From: Dermatophilaceae bacterium Soc4.6
GTDB lineage: Bacteria; Actinomycetota; Actinomycetes; Actinomycetales; Dermatophilaceae
DNA length: 64,000 nucleotides
NCBI GenBank assembly: GCA_039889245.1
Contig: JAZGVH010000002.1
Location: 3,906,001-3,970,000, forward strand
Direction: 5' to 3'
Position 1 is the first letter of the stretch. Every line of letters begins with the position of its first letter. Both the position numbers and the translations under genes were made by a program. Below are positions 11,776 through 21,593 of this stretch, piece after piece. The notes under the pieces are model-generated. The model did no database searches. It had not been told where the DNA came from and worked only from the letters and a program-made list of their open reading frames with translations.

Positions 11776-13683
11776 GTGTTCCAGGAGATCCGCATCCGCG
11801 GCGTCGGCGTCATCGAGGACGCTGTTCTCGAGCTGAGCCCCGGCCTCAACGTCGTCACCGGCGAGACCGGTGCCGGCAAGACCATGGTGGTGTCGGGTCT
11901 CGGCCTGCTCCTGGGGGCTCGGGCCGACTCGGGCCTGGTGCGCAGCGGGGTGGCGTCCGCCCTGGTCGAGGGCATCGTCACCCTGCCGGCCGGGCACCCG
12001 GCCCTCGTGCGGGCGGCCGAGGCGGGGGCCGACGTCGACGACGACCTGGTCCTCGCTCGCACCGTCACCCGCGAGGGCCGATCGCGGGCGCACGTCGGAG
12101 GCCGCAGCAGCCCGGTCGGTGTGCTGGCCGAGCTCGGTGAGCTGCTCGTCGCGGTGCACGGGCAGGCCGACCAGTGGCGTCTACGTCAGGGTGACCAGCA
12201 CCGCCAGGTCCTCGACGACGTCGGGGGCGCAGCGCTCGGCGCGCTGCGAGAGCGCTACGAGGAGACCTTCGATGCCCTGGCTGTGGCGGCGTCCGAGCGA
12301 GACCGCCTGCGGCGCCTGGCCCGCGACCGGGCCCGCGAGGTCGACGTGCTGCGGGCCGGCCTGGAGCGGATCGAGGCCGTCGACCCCCGACCCGGCGAGG
12401 ACGTCGAGCTGCGCGCCGAGGACGAGCGGCTCGGTCACGTCGACGGCCTGCGCCTGGCGGCCGAGCAGGCGCACGCCCTGCTCACCGGCGAGGACGACGG
12501 GTATGCCGGCGCCCCCGCGAGCGCCGGTGTCACCGAGCTGCTCGCCTCGACCCGCGGGGCGCTGACGCCGCTCGCCACCCACGACGCCGCGCTCGCCGAC
12601 CTCGAGCGCCGCGTCGCCGAGGTGGCCTACCTCGTGACCGACCTCGGCGCCGACCTCGCGTCCTACCTCGGTGACGTCGACGTCGACCCCGCCCGCCTGG
12701 CTGTGGTGCAGCAGCGACGGGCCGACCTGGCGGCGCTGACCCGGGTCTACGGCGACACCGTCGACGAGGTGCTGCAGTGGGCCCAGGAGGCGGCGGTCAG
12801 CCTCGACGAGATCCTCGGCGCCGACGACCGGGTGGCCGAGCTCGAGGAGCAGACCGTCGTGCTGAAGCGCGACCTCGGGTCCCGGGCGCTCGCCCTCCAC
12901 GCGGCCAGGGTGGCGACCGCCGAGGACTTCGGGCAGAAGGTGACGGCCGAGCTCGGTCACCTGGCGATGGGGCGGGCTCGGGTCGAGGTCAGCGTGACGA
13001 CCCACCCCGACCCCGACGGCCTCGCCCTCGAGGCCGAGCCCACGTCCCGTGGTGCGGCGGCGGTGCGATACGGCCGGCACGGCGTCGACGAGGTGGAGAT
13101 CCTCCTCGCGGCCAACGCGGGGGCACCCGCCCGCAGCGTCGCCAAGGCGGCCTCCGGCGGAGAGCTCTCCCGCGTGATGCTGGCGCTCGAGGTGGTCACC
13201 GGCGCCGGCGGGGGACAGAGCGTGCCGACGTTCGTCTTCGACGAGGTCGACGCCGGGGTGGGCGGCAGCGCCGCCCTCGACGTCGGTGCCCGCCTGGCGG
13301 TCCTGGCCCGCACCGCGCAGGTCGTGGTCGTGACGCACCTCGCTCAGGTCGCCGCCTTCGCCGACCGCCACCTCGTGGTCCACAAGCAGGACGACGGCAG
13401 CGTGACCTCGAGCTCGGTGACGCAGGTGAGCGCCGACGAGCGGCTGCGCGAGCTGTCGCGGATGATGGGCGGCGACCCCGCCTCGGGGGCCGGCCTCGAG
13501 CACGCCCGCGAGCTCGTCGCCCAGGCCGATGTCGCCCGCGCGTCCCAGACCCGGGCGGAGCCCGGGGCCGTCGACCCGGCCCCCGCACCGGGAACCACGC
13601 CGACCAGGCGTGCCCGGGCGCCCAGACCGTCCAAGGCGGGCCGGCCGCCCGCCCCGGCCGGGGCGGGCACGACGCCGGGGTGA
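11776..13683 (+). CDS. recN: DNA repair protein RecN
   Basis: 635-residue SMC-like ATPase that acts early in double-strand break repair. Walker A is GETGAGKT (residues 29-36), the coiled-coil middle is rich in Glu/Arg/Leu, the ABC signature region is KAASGGELSRVMLALEV, and Walker B is VFDEVDAGVGGSAALDVG. The GTG at 11776 gives the canonical beginning FQEIRIRGVGVIEDAVLEL; the frame extends further upstream through nadK but without homology. The last ~55 residues are a Pro/Ala/Arg-rich tail beyond the normal RecN end. The preceding TAGGCT suggests its own promoter besides read-through from nadK. Confidence 0.95.
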   Translation: MFQEIRIRGVGVIEDAVLELSPGLNVVTGETGAGKTMVVSGLGLLLGARADSGLVRSGVASALVEGIVTLPAGHPALVRAAEAGADVDDDLVLARTVTREGRSRAHVGGRSSPVGVLAELGELLVAVHGQADQWRLRQGDQHRQVLDDVGGAALGALRERYEETFDALAVAASERDRLRRLARDRAREVDVLRAGLERIEAVDPRPGEDVELRAEDERLGHVDGLRLAAEQAHALLTGEDDGYAGAPASAGVTELLASTRGALTPLATHDAALADLERRVAEVAYLVTDLGADLASYLGDVDVDPARLAVVQQRRADLAALTRVYGDTVDEVLQWAQEAAVSLDEILGADDRVAELEEQTVVLKRDLGSRALALHAARVATAEDFGQKVTAELGHLAMGRARVEVSVTTHPDPDGLALEAEPTSRGAAAVRYGRHGVDEVEILLAANAGAPARSVAKAASGGELSRVMLALEVVTGAGGGQSVPTFVFDEVDAGVGGSAALDVGARLAVLARTAQVVVVTHLAQVAAFADRHLVVHKQDDGSVTSSSVTQVSADERLRELSRMMGGDPASGAGLEHARELVAQADVARASQTRAEPGAVDPAPAPGTTPTRRARAPRPSKAGRPPAPAGAGTTPG

Positions 13684-13790
13684 CCGGCACGGCACCATAC
13701 ACAGGCCGTGGGGACCTCCGGGTAGATCACAGTGCGGCTCTGTCGCGCCTCGGGAAGGAGACCCATCGGCACGTGGCACGATGGCCCACG

Positions 13791-14975
13791 ATGTCGATCT
13801 CGTTGCGCCTGCGTCGCGGACGCCCCTCGGAGCCCTCCGAGCGGGGCGGACCGGTGCGCGTGGACGCCCGCACCAAGAACCTCACCAAGCGACTGCGCGC
13901 CGGCGACGTCGCGGTCATCAACCACGTCGACATCGACAAGGTCAGTGCGGAGGCCCTGGTGGCGATCCGGCCGGCCGCCGTCGTCAATGCCGCCGCATCC
14001 ATCTCGGGGCGCTACCCCAACCTGGGGCCGGGAATCCTGGTCGACGCCGGCATCCCGCTGCTCGACGCCGTCGGAGACACCGTGATGTCGGCCGTCAAGG
14101 AGGGCGACCTGGCGGTGATCGACGGCGACACCCTCGTCGTGCGCGGCAGGGTGGTGGCGCGCGGTGCGCGGATGAGCGCCGACTCGGTCGCCGAGCAGAC
14201 CGAGGCGGCCCGCGAAGGTCTGGCCGAGCAGCTCGAGGCCTTCGCGGGCAACACGATGGAGTTCCTCAAGCGAGAGCGCGAGCTGTTGCTCGACGGGGTC
14301 GGGGTGCCCGACATCCGCACCCCGATCGACGGACGTCACGCCCTGATCGTCGTGCGCGGCTACCACTACCTCGAGGACCTCCAGGCCCTGCGGTCCTACA
14401 TCCGGGAGTACAAGCCGGTGATCATCGGGGTCGACGGTGGCGCCGACGCCCTGCTCGAGAACGGCCACCGCCCCGACCTCATCGTCGGCGACATGGACTC
14501 GGTCTCCGACAAGGCGCTGCGATGCGGAGCCGAGATCGTCGTGCACGCCTACCGCGACGGTCGGGCCCCCGGTCTGCAGCGCGTCACCGACCTGGGTCTC
14601 GACCCGGTCGTCTTCCCCGCCACGGGCACCAGCGAGGACGTCGCCATGCTGCTGGCCGACGACAGCGGCGCCACCCTCATCGTGGCGGTGGGCACGCACG
14701 CCACCCTGGTGGAGTTCCTCGACAAGGGGCGCTCGGGCATGGCCAGCTCGTTCCTGACCCGGCTGCGGGTGGGGGGCAAGCTCGTCGACGCCAAGGGCGT
14801 CAGCCGGCTCTACCGCCCACGCATCTCGGCCCTCGCCCTGGTCGCCACGATGCTGGTCGGTCTCCTCGCCCTGGGCGTCGCCCTCGCCGCCACCCCCGGC
14901 GGCCAGGCGCTGCTGCAGGTGCTCGGGGCCAGGTGGGACGGCGTCTGGGCCCGTCTCCTGGGGGTGTTCTCGTGA
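13791..14975 (+). CDS. steA: SteA, cell-separation regulator (Rv1697-like)
   Basis: 394 residues. SteA and SteB are known in Corynebacterium glutamicum as divisome-associated proteins promoting daughter-cell separation through peptidoglycan hydrolase activation. The protein has the family's VNAAASISGRYPNLGPGIL segment, a thiamine-pyrophosphokinase-like core (VIIGVDGGADALLENGHRPD, LIVGDMDSVSD) and one C-terminal membrane helix around LVATMLVGLLALGVALAA. The ATG at 13791 matches homologues; an in-frame GTG at 13773 lies closer to GGAAGGAG (13753-13760) and may be the true start. The stop overlaps the steB GTG. The molecular function of the kinase-like fold is not known. Confidence 0.88.
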   Translation: MSISLRLRRGRPSEPSERGGPVRVDARTKNLTKRLRAGDVAVINHVDIDKVSAEALVAIRPAAVVNAAASISGRYPNLGPGILVDAGIPLLDAVGDTVMSAVKEGDLAVIDGDTLVVRGRVVARGARMSADSVAEQTEAAREGLAEQLEAFAGNTMEFLKRERELLLDGVGVPDIRTPIDGRHALIVVRGYHYLEDLQALRSYIREYKPVIIGVDGGADALLENGHRPDLIVGDMDSVSDKALRCGAEIVVHAYRDGRAPGLQRVTDLGLDPVVFPATGTSEDVAMLLADDSGATLIVAVGTHATLVEFLDKGRSGMASSFLTRLRVGGKLVDAKGVSRLYRPRISALALVATMLVGLLALGVALAATPGGQALLQVLGARWDGVWARLLGVFS

Positions 14976-15979
14976 TCGACTTCCGCTACCACCTGGTCTC
15001 CATCGTCTCGATCTTCGTCGCGCTCGCGGTCGGCATCGTGCTGGGGGCCGGGCCCCTTCAGGGGGGCATCGGCACGCAGCTGACCGACCAGGTCTCGCAG
15101 CTGCGGCAGGACATGGAGACGCTGCGCACCCAGCGCGACGACAACGCGAAGACCGTCACGGCGCAGGAGGGCTACGCCGCCGCCGTCGCGTCCTCGGCGC
15201 TCTCGGGTCGGCTCAAGGGACAGACCGTCGCCCTGCTCGTCTCGTCCGACGCCGCCGGCAAGTTCGCCGAGCTGACCACGACGGCCCTGCAGCAGGCCGG
15301 CGCCACCGTGACCACGGTCGTCACCCTCAAGGACGCCTTCCGTGCTCCGGAGTCCGCACCGGACCGGCTCACCGCGGCCACCACCGCCGCCGCTGCGATG
15401 GGGCTGACCCCGACGTCGGATGCCGACGAGCTGCTCGCCCAGGTGCTGACGTCGGCGCTGGTGCAGCGGCCGGCGGGCTCCGGGACCGGTCCGACCACCC
15501 CGGGCCTGCCGTCAGCGTCGTCGACGAGGGTGTCCGGCGAGGGCACCGGGCAGCTCGCGTCGGCATCCGCTCTCAGGACACTGGGCTCGGCCGGGCTGCT
15601 CGACCTCACCAACGACAACCCGGCCCCCGCGAGTCTTGCGGTGGTGCTGGGCGGGCCCATCTCGGGCACGACGACCTCGGTGACCGCGCAGACGGCCACG
15701 ATGACGGCCTTGCTGCGCGTCCTCGCTTCCGCCACGGGCGGCGTCGTGGTCGGCTCAGGCGCTCCGACGACGGCGGTGGGGCAGGAGACGACGACCAACC
15801 TGGTGACCGCGGTGCGAGCCGACGGACGCCTGGCCGGCTCGCTGTCGAGCGTCGACCACGCCGACTCCGTCGTCGGGGCCGGTGTCGTCGTGCTCGCCCT
15901 GGCCGCCCAGGAAGGCGGCCGCGCCGGCCACTACGGCATCTCGGCCGACGCCAAGGCCGACGTCCCCCCGACGACGTGA
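14972..15979 (+). CDS. steB: SteB / MctB-like membrane-anchored coiled-coil protein
   Basis: 335 residues. The N-terminus FRYHLVSIVSIFVALAVGIV is one membrane helix, followed by a short coiled coil (TDQVSQLRQDMETLRTQRDD) and a periplasmic-side domain with the family's VALLVSSDAAG segment. The homologue in M. tuberculosis, Rv1698, was named MctB for copper handling, while the C. glutamicum homologue SteB acts with SteA in cell separation. I favour the SteB role because of the steA coupling: GTG 14972 overlaps the steA stop. A long Ser/Thr/Gly stretch around 165-195 may be a linker. Confidence 0.85.
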   Translation: MIDFRYHLVSIVSIFVALAVGIVLGAGPLQGGIGTQLTDQVSQLRQDMETLRTQRDDNAKTVTAQEGYAAAVASSALSGRLKGQTVALLVSSDAAGKFAELTTTALQQAGATVTTVVTLKDAFRAPESAPDRLTAATTAAAAMGLTPTSDADELLAQVLTSALVQRPAGSGTGPTTPGLPSASSTRVSGEGTGQLASASALRTLGSAGLLDLTNDNPAPASLAVVLGGPISGTTTSVTAQTATMTALLRVLASATGGVVVGSGAPTTAVGQETTTNLVTAVRADGRLAGSLSSVDHADSVVGAGVVVLALAAQEGGRAGHYGISADAKADVPPTT

Positions 15980-16938
15980 CGACCGCCCGCGGCCCCGGAG
16001 GTGGGGGCGCCCTGCCCCCGGCCGTCGCCACCGCTGTGGCGACCCTGGTGGCGGCAGGTGCAGCCCGCACGGCATACGCGGTGCTCGCCCGTCGTCCTCC
16101 CGGCGGTGCGCCCCGGTGGAGCCGCACCAACCACGCCGGACGGCGGGTGACGCTGCTGGAGGGGCCGGCGGTGGTGGTCGGCTGCGTGACCGGAGCGGTG
16201 GCGGGGGCATGGCGCGCCTCACCGGGCCCCCGCGAGGCCGACGCGGGCTGGGGGCTGCTCAGCGTCTGCACCGGCGGCCTCGCGGGTGGCGGAGCCGTGC
16301 TGCTTGCGGGCGCGGTCGGTGCCCTCGACGACCTCGCGGGCGACGCGACCACGAGGGGGCTGCGTGGGCACCTCAGCGCACTGCGGCAGGGGCGGGTGAC
16401 GACTGGGTCCCTCAAGATCGCGGGGCTCGCGGCGGCCGGCGCGACCGTCGCCCTGACGCGGGCCTGCTCGGCGCAGGGGCCCGGGCTCGCCACCGGCGCC
16501 GGGCGGCTGGCCGCCGGTGCGGCGCTCGCCGTCGACGTGGGGGTGGTCGCCGGCACCGCCAACCTGGTCAACCTTCTCGACCTGCGGCCCGGCCGGGCGC
16601 TCAAGGTGGTCGTCGCCCTGGCGCTGCCGCTGGTCGCGTCGGGGTCCCCGACTGCCGGCGCGGCAGCGGGCGCCGCCCTGGTGGCCCTGCCCGCCGACCT
16701 GGCAGGGGAGCGGATGCTCGGTGACGCCGGAGCCAACGCCCTCGGCGCCGCAGTCGGCGCCGCGGTCGTCGACCGGTTGCCCATCCGTGCGCGGGTCGTC
16801 ACCCTGACCTTGCTGGTCGGCCTCACGCTGGCCTCGGAGCGGGTGAGCTTCACCCGGGTCATCGAGTCGACGCCCGGCCTGCGCGAGCTCGACTCCTGGG
16901 GCCGTCGCCGGAGCGCCGTGGTCGGACCCGGGTCGTGA
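15976..16938 (+). CDS. GT4-type polyprenyl-phosphate phosphoglycosyltransferase-like membrane protein
   Basis: 320 residues, strongly hydrophobic with about nine or ten membrane segments. It retains signatures of the MraY/WecA/TagO superfamily: the Asp pair in GALDDLAGD (Asp118-Asp119), NLVNLLDLRPGRALK in place of NxxNLxDGxxG (Asn196, Asn199, Asp202) and LGDAGANALGA (Gly249-Asp250). The histidine-rich loop of true MraY is absent, so it is not the lipid I synthase. I infer transfer of a sugar-1-phosphate to a lipid carrier, or a degenerate derivative. GTG 15976 overlaps the steB stop, tying it to steAB. Substrate unknown. Confidence 0.7.
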   Translation: MTTARGPGGGGALPPAVATAVATLVAAGAARTAYAVLARRPPGGAPRWSRTNHAGRRVTLLEGPAVVVGCVTGAVAGAWRASPGPREADAGWGLLSVCTGGLAGGGAVLLAGAVGALDDLAGDATTRGLRGHLSALRQGRVTTGSLKIAGLAAAGATVALTRACSAQGPGLATGAGRLAAGAALAVDVGVVAGTANLVNLLDLRPGRALKVVVALALPLVASGSPTAGAAAGAALVALPADLAGERMLGDAGANALGAAVGAAVVDRLPIRARVVTLTLLVGLTLASERVSFTRVIESTPGLRELDSWGRRRSAVVGPGS

Positions 16939-16948
16939 GGTCGCGGTC

Positions 16949-18703
16949 GTGAGGCGCCCCGACCGCGCACCCCGCGTGAGCGACATCGACGGCGCCAACG
17001 ACGGCGCCAACGACGGCGCCAACGACGGCGCTAGTGCCCCGCGGAGCCCACGGGGCATCGTCGCGGCGGCCGGTCTGGTGGCCGTCGTGACCCTCCTGGC
17101 GCGGATGGTCGGCTTCGGTCGCTGGCTGGAGTTCTCGCGCTCGGTGGGGGCCACGTGCGTCGGCACCGTCTACCAGAGCGCCAACTCGCTGCCCAACGTG
17201 CTGTTCGAGGTCGCGGCCGGGGGAGCGCTCGCGGCCGTCGCCGTCCCGCTCATCGGTGGCGCACTCGGGAGCGGACGGCGGACCGAGGCCGACCGCATCG
17301 GGTCGGCGCTGCTCACGTGGACCCTCGCGCTCCTCGTGCCCTGCTCCGTGGTGCTCGTGGTGCTCGCCCCCCGGGCGGCCTCGTTGCTGGTCGGCGAGGG
17401 GGCGTGCCCCGGCAGCCGGGACCTGGCGACCACGATGCTGCGCCTCTTCGCCCCCCAGGTGCCGCTCTACGGGCTCGGCATCGTGCTCGGCGGCATCCTG
17501 CAGTCGCACCGTCGCTTCCTCGCTGCCGCCCTCGCCCCGCTGCTGTCGAGCCTCGTGGTCATCGGGTCCTACACGGCCTACGGACGGCTCGCCGACGGGG
17601 CTCGGTCGATCGAGAACGTGCCGGCGCAGGCGGTGCTGGTCCTGGCCGGTGGAACCACGGCCGGGGTCGTGCTGCTGAGCCTGCCGCTGGTCGTGCCGGT
17701 GCTGCGGCTGGGCATCCGGCTGCGACCGACCTTCCGCTTCCCGTCGGGGGTGGCCCGGCGGCTCGGGTCGCTCGCCGGCGCCGGGCTGCTGGCGCTGGTC
17801 GCCCAGCAGTACGCCGTGCTCGCCACCCTCGTGACGACGCGCCGGGCGGGCACGGGCGTGCTCAACGTCAGCACCTACGTGCAGACCCTCTACCTCTTGC
17901 CGTATGCCGTGCTCGCGGTGCCGCTCGCGGTCTCCGCCTTCCCGGCGCTCGCCACCATGGCCGGAGCGGCCGGTGCCCGCGGTGGGTCGCCCGAGACGCC
18001 CGAGCTGGTGCGGCGCTCCGGGCCACGGACCGACGACGTGGCCCCGGTGCTCGCCCGCACCCTGCGGGCCACCGTGCTGCTCGGCTTCGCCGGGGCCGGG
18101 CTGCTCGCCGCCGTGGCCACCCCGCTCGGCACCTTCTTCGGTGAGCTCGACGCGGGCCGCACGGGCGCTGGCGGTCGCAGCGCCCTCGTCGAGCTGCCGA
18201 ACGCCCTGCTCGCCCTCGTGCCGGGCCTGCCCGCCTTCTGCGTGGCCGCTCTGCTGACCCGTGCGCTCTACGTGCGGGGACGGCCGCTGCTGGCCGGCGC
18301 CGCGGTCGCCGGGGGGTGGCTCCTCGCGGGGTCGGTGCCGCTGGTGCTCGTCCCCCCGGGGTCGACCCCGGGGCGGGCCCTGGTGGTGCTCGGGCTGGCG
18401 AGCTCGGTGGGTCTGACGCTGGCGGGTCTCGAGCTCGCGGCGGCGACCGCCCGGGCGTGGGGCCACGAGGCGCTCAGCGGCCTGCGACGAGCCACGGCCG
18501 CCGGTCTCGTGGCCGCGCTCGTGGCCGCCGCCGCCGGCACGGTGCTGACCCGGGTCTGGGTGGTCACCGGGCTGCTCCCCGCTGTCACCCAGGCCGTGGT
18601 CGTCGGCGTGGTCGCGCTCGCGCTGCTCGTGGTCGTGATGGGCTCGGTCGACCGGCCGACCGCTCAGCTGGTGCTGCGGCAGGTCCGGCGGTCGGGGTCG
18701 TGA
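16949..18703 (+). CDS. MurJ/MviN-like lipid flippase
   Basis: 584 residues with about 13-14 membrane helices; the MOP/MVF exporter family includes the lipid II flippase MurJ. Characteristic stretches are TLLARMVGFGRWLEFSRSVG, YQSANSLPNVLFEVAAGGAL and LLPYAVLAVPLAVSAFPALA, matching the MurJ core. The canonical actinobacterial murJ lies near parAB/trxB, so this is probably a second MurJ-type protein; whether it flips lipid II or another lipid-linked glycan is unknown. The start is GTG 16949; GTG 16979 would remove ten residues. The N-terminus contains a short GAND repeat. It follows the GT4 gene by 10 bases. Confidence 0.8.
   Translation: MRRPDRAPRVSDIDGANDGANDGANDGASAPRSPRGIVAAAGLVAVVTLLARMVGFGRWLEFSRSVGATCVGTVYQSANSLPNVLFEVAAGGALAAVAVPLIGGALGSGRRTEADRIGSALLTWTLALLVPCSVVLVVLAPRAASLLVGEGACPGSRDLATTMLRLFAPQVPLYGLGIVLGGILQSHRRFLAAALAPLLSSLVVIGSYTAYGRLADGARSIENVPAQAVLVLAGGTTAGVVLLSLPLVVPVLRLGIRLRPTFRFPSGVARRLGSLAGAGLLALVAQQYAVLATLVTTRRAGTGVLNVSTYVQTLYLLPYAVLAVPLAVSAFPALATMAGAAGARGGSPETPELVRRSGPRTDDVAPVLARTLRATVLLGFAGAGLLAAVATPLGTFFGELDAGRTGAGGRSALVELPNALLALVPGLPAFCVAALLTRALYVRGRPLLAGAAVAGGWLLAGSVPLVLVPPGSTPGRALVVLGLASSVGLTLAGLELAAATARAWGHEALSGLRRATAAGLVAALVAAAAGTVLTRVWVVTGLLPAVTQAVVVGVVALALLVVVMGSVDRPTAQLVLRQVRRSGS
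16991..17026 (+). repeat. 12-bp tandem repeat in the MurJ-like gene
   Basis: Three perfect copies of GGCGCCAACGAC (16991-17002, 17003-17014, 17015-17026) followed by a partial one encode Gly-Ala-Asn-Asp repeats in the cytoplasmic N-terminal tail. Copy number changes would keep the frame. Confidence 0.9.
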
Positions 18704-18737
18704 CGCGGCTCGTGGGCGGGCCCTGGCGAGGGTCGTC

Positions 18738-19859
18738 ATGAGGGTCGTGATGGTGCTGGGGCGCAGCACGGGGGGCATCGGCACCCACGTCGGTCAGCTG
18801 CGCGACGACCTGCGGGCCGTGGGGGTCGAGGTGGTGGTGGTGACGCTCGCCTCGACGGCACGGCACTTCGGCTGGCACGACGCCCTCACGTGGTGGCCCG
18901 ACGACGGGCGCAGCCTCGCTACGTGGCCAGGCCGGCTGCGCGACCTGGTGAGGGGCGCCGACGCGGTGCACGCCCACGGGCTGCAGGCCGCGACCGCCGT
19001 GGCGCTCGGTCTCGGTCTCGGGGGTCGCCACCGGGCGAGGGTGGTGGTGTCGCTGCACAACCCGCCACCGACGGGTGCCGGGCTCCGCGGTCGGGTCGCG
19101 TCCGCGCTGGCCTCCTGGGGCCTGCGACGGGCGGACCTCGTCACGGGCGCCAGCGTCGACCTCGTCGACCTCGCCCGTCGTCTCGGTGCGCGCCACTCGG
19201 TGCTGGCGCCCGTGCCGTCCCCCTCGGTGCCGTCCCTGCTGGACCAGCCGGCGATCGGCGTCGCCGAGCGCGCCGTCCGCGCGTCGGCCCTCGGTCTCGG
19301 AGCGGGAGCCGACCGGCCGCTGGTGCTGACGGTCGCTCGGGCCGCCCCGCAGAAGCGCCTCGACCTCGTCGTCGACGCCGCAGCGCTGATGCGTCACGGG
19401 GCCCATGTGGTCTGGGCGGTCGCCGGAGCGGGTGACCCCGCCGAGCTGACGATCCTGCGCGCGGCGGCCGAGAGCACTGGTGTGCGGTTCCTGGGTGCGC
19501 GTCACGACGTGCCAGCCCTGCTGGGTGCCGCCTCGGCCCTGGTCGTCACGAGCGACTGGGAGGCGCGGGCGCTCGTCGTGCAGGAGGCGATGGCGGCCGG
19601 GGTGCCGGTGGTCGCGACAGAGGTGGGCGGCATACCGGGGCTGCTGGAGGGGACCGGGCGGCTCGTGCGGCCCGGGTCGGCGAGGGCGCTGGCGGCCGCC
19701 CTCGACGGTCTCGTCGACGACTTCCGGCGTGATCCCGACGGGCTCGCGGCGCAGGGTGCGCGGGGGCGGGTGGTCGCGGGCTCGTGGCCCGACGGGGCGG
19801 CCACGGCGCGCCAGTGGCGGGCGTGGTACTCGGGCCCCCCGGTTGATGACCTAGACTGA
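18738..19859 (+). CDS. Glycosyltransferase family 4 (GT-B fold)
   Basis: 373 residues. The N-terminal VMVLGRSTGGIGTHVGQL is the acceptor-side Gly-rich loop. The donor domain begins near RPLVLTVARAAPQKRLDLVVDA, and the retaining-enzyme EX7E motif is Glu275/Glu283 in EARALVVQEAMAAGVP followed by TEVGGIPGLLE. It probably transfers a hexose from a nucleotide sugar to a lipid-linked or envelope glycan at the membrane's inner face. It follows the MurJ-like gene with a 34-base gap, so it may be the glycan-extending partner of the GT4/MurJ-like pair. Donor and acceptor cannot be predicted. Confidence 0.85.
   Translation: MRVVMVLGRSTGGIGTHVGQLRDDLRAVGVEVVVVTLASTARHFGWHDALTWWPDDGRSLATWPGRLRDLVRGADAVHAHGLQAATAVALGLGLGGRHRARVVVSLHNPPPTGAGLRGRVASALASWGLRRADLVTGASVDLVDLARRLGARHSVLAPVPSPSVPSLLDQPAIGVAERAVRASALGLGAGADRPLVLTVARAAPQKRLDLVVDAAALMRHGAHVVWAVAGAGDPAELTILRAAAESTGVRFLGARHDVPALLGAASALVVTSDWEARALVVQEAMAAGVPVVATEVGGIPGLLEGTGRLVRPGSARALAAALDGLVDDFRRDPDGLAAQGARGRVVAGSWPDGAATARQWRAWYSGPPVDDLD
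19852..19857 (+). promoter_or_regulatory. Candidate -10 element for pyrG
   Basis: TAGACT ends 8 bases before the pyrG GTG, so transcription would start at or just before the start codon (leaderless). No Shine-Dalgarno sequence precedes pyrG, which agrees. No clear -35 is visible. Confidence 0.4.
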
Positions 19860-19865
19860 GATCCC

Positions 19866-21584
<1,719 letters not shown>

Positions 21585-21593
21585 GGGGGCTGC

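Noticed and set aside
11740-11776. SOS (LexA) box before recN
   Set aside because: No sequence resembling TCGAACNNNNGTTCGA was found.
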